Source of the DNA: Macrobrachium rosenbergii
Taxonomy: Eukaryota > Arthropoda > Malacostraca > Decapoda > Palaemonidae
Assembly: GCF_040412425.1 (NCBI RefSeq)
Contig: NC_089795.1
Coordinates: forward strand, 81,079,163-81,143,162
Direction: 5' to 3'
DNA: 64,000 nt
Of the stretch, positions 13,801 to 25,700 are shown in pieces. The position numbers and the translations under genes were made by a program. The notes under the pieces were generated by a model. That model was not told the origin of the DNA. It was given only the letters and a program-made list of their open reading frames with translations, and ran no database searches. The first letter of the stretch is position 1. Every line of letters begins with the position of its first letter.

Positions 13801-16800
13801 AAAAATTACCCTTTGAATTCTGATACCAAATGTACATTACAGATTATAATTTTTTTTTTTTCTTTAAAGATACCAACAACACTTTCACAAATAGTATCTG
13901 CCCTTCTGGACCTGCAGAAGCCAATGTTTAGTTCATGGGGTGGCAACACTTTATACAAGGGCCAGGGGTTTGTTAAACAATGAAATTCCTAATAGTAATA
14001 TTGTATCATTTCAATCATTTGACATATCTGAATCCATATTTTGGCTTAACCTTGCAAGATTAAGGTTTTCTGAGTAATATTTTCTAGGTTATTTTTGAAA
14101 ATGTGGAAAATGAATAATAGGATTCATACAAAGTTCAATAAATTATCTGAAAAATGGAGGGCGAGGATCATAACACTTACTGAAACACCAAGACGATTAG
14201 CTTTACTTGGGAAAGGCCAAGGATGATTGTTTATAAAAAAGTATAAAAAAGTATGATTGCTTTGAAAGTGTTATCAGAACGAAGAAATTGTTGCATTGCA
14301 TCTTTCATGCATTTATTACTTCAATCATTTTTGGTTTTTAGTTTAGCTTGACATACCTTAGACTATGAATCTAGGTAGCTACGCCTAACCTTGTAACTCT
14401 CACACGGATTTCCTCCATAAATATGTATAACAGATAGTGAGGTGCATGGGTTTCCTCCATAAATTTGTATAACAGTTAGTGAGGTGTTACTATACGCTTA
14501 AACACCACAAAATATCTCATGATGTCAAAGTAAATTTCTATACGAAAAGAATACAGTGTACAGTAGCAGCTTACCATTTCTTCCAGAGCTGCACCCTGAG
14601 CAAATTTACAGGTAAGGGCAGTCAGATTTTCAACCAGCTGATGTAACATTTCTTCTGGGAGTGCAACCAAAACTGAAGGCGGAAAGAACAGCAGCAACTT
14701 TCGGAATATATTGCTGATGCCTAAAGCTTCAACTTCTGTGATCTGAGCACTATAGAAAAAATTTTTAATTGAATAACCTTTTCATTGTAACAAAAGACCT
14801 ACTCTAGACTTTCATTTTAAGAGCTATTTGTACTACATTAGAAACATCATTATAATGGACAGAATCTAAATTCATGTTGAACTGAAAGGAACAAGAAACA
14901 TAATCTCAAGATTTACAAAATCAAAGTTCTATTCATATTTTTTTTAGCTGCTAGTTATTAACTATGATCTTGTACATTTCATATAGAACTCACCTGCTGA
15001 GAGTGAATATCTAGTCCATCTAAGAACAGGTGCATCAACATTACAATTACACAATACACAATCATCTTAACACCCTTTATGGGGAAAGAAGCATTACTTG
15101 AGAGTTAATCACGAGAGGGAATTCACAACAAAGCGTGTTATTTCAAAAATACCACATGGTGTGTCAAAGTCCAAGCACCACCTCTTAAAAAATTAGAAAA
15201 AATAAAAAACACAAACCTGGTGACCTAACATCACTCCAAACACATATTCATGAAAAAATTACATCACTCACACTAAAATAGCCCAAAAATAAAGCCACTG
15301 GTAATCAGTGTAACTAAACTTGCCTGACATAGCACCCTCTGTAAGGAAAAATAAATCCCACTGGCTCATAAGTCCTAGAATTTTATTATAATCAAAGCTG
15401 CTACCAAAAGCTCCAATAAACCACCAATGATATTCTATAATACCATACAAAAAAATAAATCTGAACTAAATAAGTATAGTTACAGAAATTATTGCAATAC
15501 AGTATTACTGTACTTACACAAGAATAAACCTTACCTGGAGAGCAAAGAGAAGAGGCACTCAAGATATTGTGTGAGATATTTAATGCGAACCTGACGATTT
15601 ATAAGCACTGCACCATTTAAAGAAGCCAATTGGACTAGGCAATTTAATGCATGATGTCCAAGCTCCCAATCCTCTCTTACGCGCCAATACAACTGTAATA
15701 CAACCACTCATAAAGTTACATGAACACTGTAGCTGTTTTTCATAAAATATCAAAGCATTTTCTTGTTAACATTTAAAACTGAATCACATATATTAAAAAT
15801 ATTACATTTGTTCCAAGTATGAACATAGGTGTATAAATACAGGAAGCTCTAAAGAAATTTAACCACATTATTCTCACCTTAAAAAATAATTGTACAATAC
15901 TTGGATCAAGGAATGTTTCCCTCCACTGCTGTCCTGGCCTAAGGGATGGATTCTGATCTTGTTCAAAAACGCTCATTAAACGTTTAGGCAGTGTGCAAAA
16001 GTTAAGGAAATATTCAAATGCAAAAAGTTTTCTTTCATAAATGCATATATGATTATCAAAGGCTGTACCATTTACTTTTTCTTTCACAAGCAACTGGGAG
16101 CTTAATATTCACAAATGCAAAAATAAAGCAATTAGAAAATTTCATGTTAAAATCTAATGAATTGTTCCATGAAATGCCGATTCTTCTAGAATGTCCATTA
16201 GTTTCCAACAAGTGATGCTACTAACAGACATATATAGACAACCAAACAAATAAAATAAAAACCTTGGCAGAAGTAATGATGAAACTTGAGAGCATTTTTC
16301 TTTATACTGTATGCATCAGAATAGGGGACCATACACAATAAAATTTTCAAACAAGCATAGTCAACCTCATTTCTCTCAAGGGAAAACTTCAACCTGATTG
16401 TAGTTGACAGCAAATTATCTGTCATCAAAATATTTTCATTACATTACACAATTTGTCATATCAACACTGCTGATGATGTTGGTTAAATTCCATCTTATCT
16501 GAATGTACACAAGCTTTTGAGCATCTACCAAAGCACTTATTTATATGTAAGATATAAACTCATTTCTATTAGTTTTGGAAATACAGTATGTCTATCTTTT
16601 CTCACATTTAGCAATTTACTGACATCAAACTCAGAAAACCAAAAAACCATCACTGGGTTCTGAATTAGAGTATCGGACTATATTATTTGTTACCAATGAT
16701 AGACAATATGAATGGGGAAGTCTGGTGTAAGGTAAAATCAGCAGAAGCCTATATACAAGAATTCATTCTCCCTTCCCTTATACTTGACACAGCAAAAACT

Positions 16801-19694
16801 TACCACTGAAAACTGGTGTGTCAATTTTACCTCAAACCAGGTAAAAACAATGAAGGCTAATAATAATGAAAAGCTAGGTAAACTGTAAATTTTACACACT
16901 TATTGGTGAGCCTTAAATTTTAGAGGGTAAGGCATGTTTTTGATCTTCAATATTTATGCAAAAAAGTTGAACCTCCTCAATTAATCAATGCTAGAAAAAA
17001 GTCAAAGCCTAGTCCTAGACTATGATACCTCTGACAATGAGATCACCATCACCTCTCTCTCTCATGTCCTTCCCCAAGCATTTTTTCTATCACCATCTGT
17101 CAGCAGGCAAGTGCATCCCACACTGTGTCCATGAATACTTGTCAATGAATGATAATTTTTTGGCACCAGATTGAGTTGAAACAAGAGTGCAGGAACCTTA
17201 AAATTCATGCTAAAAAGGATATAGTGTAGCGATATAAATGACCAGGTAAGCGTAGTTTCAGCAATCAGCAGGAGCTTCATCAACAATGCTGACAATTCTT
17301 CATTCAGCTTCCCTTCTACTTTTACTACTTCTCCCAGTAGGTTCACCATAAAATGGAAAATACGACGCAAATCTGTGCCCTGTTATTGGAGAAAATATGA
17401 AATCACTGGTAACTTACAAAGTACTGTACTTAGAATTATGAAAGAAAACTAAGAGCTTTCAGCACAATAAGACTAAATAAGACTAAATAATGGCAAACAC
17501 AGAACCTGATCTACAGTTGGATTATTTTAAGGACCCTGATAAAATAATAATGGTAATAAAGGCCCTCTGGACCCTAGTTCCACTGCTTATCTATTAATTT
17601 TGTCATCTGCTCCCTTGGCCTCTCCTTGCCCAATTTTTCCCCACTTTACCTTCATCTTATTTTCACTTATCATTTAAAAACAAATACTGTAGCCCTGTGA
17701 GTAAGCCCTTGTGATACCTTAAAATAACCATTACTTTTCTCAACTAACACATGGACATTATCAAGGTAATCTTACCACAATCTGGATCAACTTTTACCCA
17801 GATAACTACCAGGAGATAAAATCTAAGGGTTTTCTATATGCAGAAACAGTTGACTAACTGAAGCATTTTAAATTATATCCAAGTTAAAATGAATGCAGAG
17901 TACATGAGTTTCCAATTTTATTGGTAAATGAAACATCACTAATATTTCCCCTCCAAAGACAATCATGCATATAGTTTTTCTTCAATTACATTTGTTTAAA
18001 TCTAACATAGCACTTTCATATTTTGAGTAATATGTAAGGAAAGGCACAGTTACATCGGCACAATTTACCAAAGAAAATTAACAACAATGAAAGTTCATCT
18101 ACAAAAGTAACATCAGCAACTATTACAAAACAAGATATACTTCTTCCATTTACAAGTATTAATAATTACCAAAAACCCTTAGGCTTCTTCCATTTGCATG
18201 TATTAATAATTACCGAAAACACCTAGCTGCCCTCCGACAAATCCAAACCTTTGACAGGAAAGAGAAAATTTATGATATACGATACTAATCTAATACTATA
18301 CCTCAAACTGTTTTTTTGCTTTGAAGTGCGTTTCCCATGTCAAACCAACATCTGTGGATTTTACTGTCACGGCATATTCCTGCATGAGGGCACTTAAAAT
18401 ACTGCAACCAATCATACGCTGAAAAAAGGTATAGTACAATATTAGGAACCAGTGCTTTGCAATGTACACCTTAAAATTATGATTTTTTTTGGGTACAAGG
18501 TTCCAAGACACACTTCCAACGAAGGGGCTTCACTTGGTTAGATATGTACATCAGGGCGCCAAAGAAAACTACCAATTCCAGTGGTTTTTAACTCTCCTAT
18601 TGGGGATGCAAGTCCTATTAAACAGATAACAATGATAATAATGAATCAACCTCAAAGGTTATGAAAACACCAAGCATAAGTTTATGGTAGATAAAAATTT
18701 GGATATCAATATTCCTGAATTAAAGAAATAAAAAACCATACCATAGTGTTATCACCAGCAGACACAAGTTGTTCCACTTCAGTTAAAAGTCTTCCTCTAT
18801 CCTCCCCCTGATCTTCTACACTGCCTCTTTTTACCATTATGCCAACAACCTGAAGCAAATATATAAAAATTATATTGTAATAGCTTAAAAAAAAGCATGT
18901 GTAAAACACAATAAATCCTCTTTTCTGCTCCATAACAGCAATGACCAAATTTGAGCCTCATTTTTATTTATTGCCTATGAGATAGATTCCATAATGTTGA
19001 AAAAAAATTTTTATAATGGGTGACAATATCATTATTTCGCTGCTATTTATTACTGTATTGCAAGATGGTAAAAAAAAATCCAATTAAAGGTTAGAATCTC
19101 AGCCATTAAATTAGGCACTCTTTACCACATTTATTTATAAGCACACTGTTTAGCCTAAATTCACATAGAATCTTTTACAGCTTCATTTCTGTTCATAAAT
19201 AGCCTTATTTCATGCAAAGGTTTTCCAGTTGTAACAACTGGAAAAAATCATAAAAAACAAAGGACCTCATTGTGTATCCTGATATGTTTTTCTGTTCAAA
19301 CAATACTAATTTTTCCATGCAACTCACTAAAATGGGACATGTCAAGCTACTCTTCCAAGATTAGAAATTTTTTTGCATTTTGTGTAATGTGCCATTTAGT
19401 TCTTCCTAATGATTGCTACATTCTTGGATATTTTTGAAGTGGTTTTTGTTTGCCTTCTGGCCTGTGGCATCATTCACAGCCATATTGCTACTGCAAGGGG
19501 AGTTAATTTTTTTAGTAAATAAGGCATGTTGTTAAAAAAAAAAGTTTGGTTCTTCAGATTATGTCACAGGATCTTTAAAATCTCTCTCCCTCTCTATTTC
19601 TTAAGCAAATATACCCCATTCTAGTGCAAAACACTACTACATGGTAATCTTATTAAGTTTTGAAATGTAAAATCTCCAGATTATTTTTTATTTC

Positions 19695-19779
<85 letters not shown>

Positions 19780-22700
19780 AATTTACATCATGCACTATAT
19801 ATGTTTAATCAAATACATTTTACATTTACAGGAAGGACTTACGATTTAAAGAAAACAGAAATAATGAGAAGAGTAAGCATAAAAGAATAAAACAACACTT
19901 AATGGAATGTTTATGGAATGGAGGATATTTAAATTAAGTTGATTCTTTCAAATAATCAGGAAAAATCTGTTTTTAACCATGAGTCCCAACAAAAATTCCA
20001 CAATATGGGCATTTTTTCTGGTGTCTGTAGTAGGGAAAAACTACAGTAATGGAAGGGGATGGGTGAGTAAAATGAATTGTTACATTAATAATATTACTGT
20101 ACATCACTTACCTGTACTAATGTTTCTCTCACATAATGTGGAAGATTGTGCCGCTGACAACATAGTGGACAATATACTGACGGAGCTGTAAAATATCTTC
20201 TTTGCTCAAGTCTCGCCATTCCCGAATAACACCAACCCGTAAAAGAGTAGCTGCTTCAAATAACAAGTAGTCAACCTGTGATCCCTCTGTAAAAGTAGTT
20301 GTGTATTATGACAACATTGCAGTTGAAACATTAAATTAATATTACGAATTACAGTAGCAATGCATTACCTGTTACAAGGCACTGCATGCATTTCAATTGT
20401 GAATTATGCAATCTCAGAAGTTTTTATAGTGCATAATGTCTCAGGTCACATATTATATTATCAGTTACTAAATTTAGTGCTCTTCCTTCCAAACAAGGAA
20501 AATTTTAGAACTGCATCATTATTAACCAAACAAAAATAAATGTAGTTTGCACTTTTTTCAGTGTGGTTATGTGGTTACATACAATGGAAATCATACAAAA
20601 ATATCTTACCCCGACTCAATTCTTATGAAAACTGAGTAAAATTATAGAATTCACATCAACAGTGGCTAATCGTTCCAAACAGGAAAGTTTTTTTTAATAA
20701 TATTTGGTTCATGAATGTATTTAATATTGTATATAAATACCACAATGCTGGTTTTTTGTGTGTTAGATGTGAAGTTGAATTCTTCTGAAAACTAGCTAAA
20801 TAATTACTAGAAAAAGTTTATCTTGGAAGAAAAATAAGGCATATTACAGAAATATGAAACAGGATTGCTTAATCAAATTAACTTAGGTAGAAGGTAACTT
20901 GATGAATGAGCACGGATGTTTAGTGACAAAACTGTTCAATGATAGTAAATGATAACACATACTAAAGGAGTAAATTATAAACTCATCAAATCAAATACCT
21001 TAAAAACCAGATGTCTTGCTACAACAGTCAGGAGTTATAGCTAACAATTTCATGATCAACTCGATACAGTTAAGGCTGAAAAAGCTAATATACTACATAC
21101 AGTAAAAATATGAGGGGCTATGCAAGTTCACTAAAAGAATCTAAGACCTTAGCCTGTCTTGTCAGTAGTATGGGTAATAATGGAAAAAACACAACAGAGA
21201 ATACAATATAGAACAAATCACAGAATCGAAGTCCTTGATTCTTCATCCAGTGTCCTTAACTGTCAGGTGATAATCTGCTCAACAATGATGATGATGATCA
21301 GTAAACTAGTGATTTATGATTTGGTGACAAAAATGAAGTACTGCATAAGATTTGATATAATGTACTTAAGCCAAGAGTGTCAGGTTCGCTACGTTGAATG
21401 GATTTTTTGTATTACGTAACTGAAGAAACACTTGTTCTGCCTCATGTCGCTGTTCTGATGTCACCAAATCAGGTGATGCCTGAGGAAAATGAAAATATAA
21501 ATTGCAATACTTACAAATAGCTACTCTATAAGGGACAAAAAATAACACAAGAAATAAGGAGGTTTTTACAACAGAAACAAATGAAGAACTATGCAAGCTT
21601 TTAAATACAACAGTAATAAATCACAAGGAAATTATTATAGTGCCAATTATCAACAAATATTTTTCACACTTGATAAACATAGTATCATATCCCATGACTT
21701 ACCATCTGTAAGTTTCTGCAGAACAAAATGCTACAAACAGACACAGTACAAAAGAAGTAAAAATGAGCTAAAGTTTCTTTGGCGCAATCGAGTTTTCTGT
21801 ACACTTTGGCGCAATCGAGTTTTCTGTATATACAGTGTATAATGTTGTATCAGCCACGGCCCAGTGGTGGCCTGTCCTATAGCGTTGCCAGACGCACAAT
21901 TGTGGCTAACTTTAACCGTAAATAAAATAAAAAAAACTACTGAGGATAGAGGGTTGCAATTTGGTATGTTTGATGATTGGAATGTGGATGATCACATTCT
22001 TTTGCTAGCAGTAATAACCAAGAGTAACACATTCTGTCTAAGAAGCAGGATCTTTCTTGGTTAATACCTCACAATTCACACCAGTCATAAAAATATCACC
22101 AATAGTCCCAAAGAACAGGAACCATAAAACTCTTGAATCTCTCATCAGGAACTTACAGGTTCTGGGTTTCCACCACAAAATCAGGAAGAAATGAGAACAA
22201 GGGATTCACAACCCTCTGAATGCCAAAGATAAGAAAGCCCACGTAACTTTCCAATGCCCTTCGTCAAAGCAAAGGCCAGCAAGGAAGACATTCCTGAGTG
22301 TGAGATCTTGGTTCAAGGCTTCCCCGCCGAGTGCTCATATGAGACCTGAGTAGGATGCAGAGGAAGAGAGTCATGTCCCAATTTGGATGCCTAAGCTCCC
22401 AAGGAGGACAATAGTGCAAAAAGCTCATGAGCATAGGTAACTTAACCAAAGCAGAAAGAGCTATAGCCCAAGTCTGAAGACCTGGTTTAAGACAGAGCAA
22501 TAGCTTGTAAAAGGTAGGTGAGGAAGTCCACCATCCACTGAACAAAAGCTAAAACCACAGAGGGAGACCTCTTCTATGACATCAATCACAGAAGACTGCC
22601 CACTTCCCTGGTACACCTTGGATGAAGGATCTTCCAAGGTACCTGGACACCAAGTAGTGCCCAAAAAGCATTAAACAAAGAGCTGCAGATTATTCCAACT

Positions 22701-25700
22701 ATGAAGTAGCAAAGTTCAAACAGCTTTTCCACCAAGCAAAGTAAAAGGACCATTCTAAACCTACTTCCTATCCCCTGGCAACAGAGTTGGTCAGCCACAA
22801 TATTCTTCCTGCCTGCAATATAGGCCTACCTGGCAGAAGTGACAGCCAAAACCACACACATGAATCTGCCCTCCAGACTGACAACCGGAATTTTTTGATG
22901 CATGTTACTATGGTCATGTTATTGCTAAACAACACAGTCTCGAATTTTGCAGACTAGTCATAGTTCACACATTTCCAAATATGCACATGAGGTTTGTCAT
23001 TTGTCTACATACCTGAAGCATACATGCTACTTAAGTGTGTACCCCACCCCTCCTGCAATGCATCCTAGAACAGAAGCATCTCTGGAAGCAGAGTTCAAGG
23101 GAATTCCTTCAAGGAGGTTCCTGTGTCTAAACACCCAACAAGGGACTATCACTTGAAGCCAACGTCGCTTCATCTGCCACTAAAATGAAGGCACGTGGAG
23201 TCACCTGTGTGGGTGAAGCTCATATAAAGATGACAAGTAATTGAGGATTACCTGTCACATACTGATAGGAACCAGGAACTGAGCTGAAACCTACCCGAGG
23301 TTGCCGACACACGAATCCAAAGTGAGACATCTAACATTTGCTGCAGGAGGGACAGAGTTCCTGTCTGTTCTCTCACACATCTTTGGCTACCACTGAAATG
23401 GTACTGGAACTCAAGCAAAAAATTTTATGCACAGCTTGTTTAACTGATTTTTCTTTACAAGTTTTATGATTCCTTGCTTTCCTGAATAAGCTCAACACTT
23501 TGTTATACACTAAAAACCTCTTATTTGCACTTTTTCACACTCATCAATTTTTCCTTCCTTCCAAGGTTAGTAACACAATGTCTATTGACCCTGAAGCAAA
23601 ATATGTACAACTGAACCAATTTTAAAAGTTTCAAATTAGTATTATTGTAAACCTGATTTGGTATTCAATTACATTGGCAACCATGATTCACGTCCAAACA
23701 GCAATATAAATATTAGTAATGGATAATTTTTCTTTAGTACGGAATTTCAGAGATGGGAATCAAATCTAACGAAGTATACGTACAAAGGGATGAAATAGCA
23801 CTATAAGAGGAAAGGATTAACGAGGTAGAATCTTTTAAATATTGAGTATCAATATCCAGCACAAGTTCTCCAGATGTGGAATTTTCGTGTAAAAGACTAA
23901 AAGAAAAAGGCAAATCAAATAATGGGCAAGTTGAACAAGATCTGGAAATCAAACAACTAAAACTGCACGCGAAACATTATAGACAAGTCTGGTATAATCT
24001 GTACTTACTGATTTATGGATATAAATTATGAAACTACTGTACTGCATATGTAAATGAATCTGTCAATTTTAGAATGCAGTTTTAAGATGAATATTAGGAG
24101 TCAAACATGGCTGGCTAAAGTTAGAAAGATACCATAAAGGAAATTATGGAAGCTCTATTTGTAAATGAGATAATGATGAGACATGGAGATGACTTGGACG
24201 TGTCCCAAGCACAAACCCTGGAAGAACAGTACATGATAGTGCAACCTGGCTCCATGGGCACCAAAAGAGCTGGAAGACTTGGACCTATATGGATGAGGCC
24301 TAAGACACAGAAGGCTGTAGAAGGTTAGTAGAAGATAAATGCTGGAAAGACCTGAATGGCACAACTTCACAGAGGACCTTTGTGGCACACGACCAAGCAA
24401 TGATGATTTTCCACTCACTGGATGTGTCATCACATTTGCTAATGAATTTGCAATTACACCTTGCATAGGCCAAGGCTTCACTTCCAAATTTGATAGTAAG
24501 TGACCTTGTTACATGTGAAAGTATGAGTAATTATCCAAACAGCAATGACACAGTCTTTGCTTGTTATGTTGTCGAGCGAAGAGTGTGGGGAAGGGAAAGG
24601 TTTATCAGCGTGACACACATGAGAGCTGAGTGGTATCTGCATTAGAAAATTTACGTCTGTCTGAAAAATTCACCATTCTCCCCTATATGCTAATAACTTT
24701 GTAATCTTTTATCATATTTTGTTCAAATAAAGTACATTTTAAAAGTCCGTGTTTTGGCCTACATTACGATATATCTTTTGCCAAACATTCTATACAATTA
24801 TAAAATCTTTATTCACTTTTATTTTATTTTCCATATTTTCATCAATAATAAAAAATGATACTGCATGGCTACTGTACCACTTCACTAATTATTTATGTAT
24901 ATGTATACAGTATTGTATTACAAATACTTCTAATAACAGCACAAGAAAAACGATGTTCAAGCATCTTCTTCACCCATTAAAGCATGCCGCTTTTTATTAA
25001 CACCCTTACCCACTCACATAAGTGAAATATAGAATTATGTCATGATTCTTAACCAATGAGTGCATAGTGATAACAAAGAGGGGAAAATCCTTCACCAAGC
25101 ACTGAAAAGCATTACATTCCTGAGCTAGAAGAAGTAAACCACTATGGCGACTTGGTGTTCAGAACTGGAAAGTCCCAGAACTTTGGCTGAGCAAAATAAG
25201 GGTTAACTCTGGCAAGTCTCTCTGTGGATATCTTAGGCATTAATAAAATAATTTTATGTATTCTTAAGGGTTGGAATATTGGTCTTTTATCTAAAGCTTA
25301 CCTATTGGTCTTTATTCATCTAGCTGTCAGGGCTCTTGATACATGGTATTCTCGAACTTGGTAAGTAGGTTAGCCTAAGTTATCCCATTACTGCAAACCT
25401 AAAAGTTACCTTAGTGGGTTAACCTACAGCCTAATATCCAAACCAAATGAACCTTCCTTAATAATACGTATTGTTTTCAGTTTAACCTAACCTTGTCAAC
25501 TGTAAACAGTGGCCTGACTTCCCGGACAAGAAAAGTGTAAACTAGCCAATGGTAAACTATGGTTGTAAACTAGTCTACGGGGGTAGACTTTGCTAGCAAG
25601 GCCAAGTCTAAAGGCTATAAATGCAGCTGGCCTAGGCTGAAGAGAGAGTCCACAGGACTTTCCCGAAATGACACTTTCGGGTGCCCGTTCATCAGGGTAA

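Larger units (their letters stand above)
9418..14574 (-). other. XPO4 introns between exons 12 and 9
   Basis: Introns 9418-12159, 12250-12947 and 13125-14574. They contain a short CT tract (11682-11703) and small two-copy duplications (11880-11950; 14406-14487). No gene or element recognised. Confidence 0.6.
17380..20111 (-). other. XPO4 introns between exons 6 and 3
   Basis: Introns 17380-18301, 18419-18741 and 18850-20111. They hold a two-copy 44-base duplication (18141-18225) and one long GA tract (19697-19777). Nothing else recognised. Confidence 0.6.

Noticed and set aside
15991..16093. Extension of XPO4 exon 7 upstream in the same open frame
   Set aside because: It adds residues absent from XPO4, has no phase-compatible acceptor, and the AT-AC junction gives a gap-free alignment.
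17205..17223. Ordinary GT donor (GTCATT) inside exon 6
   Set aside because: It would need an AG acceptor completing a Trp codon before exon 7, and none exists.
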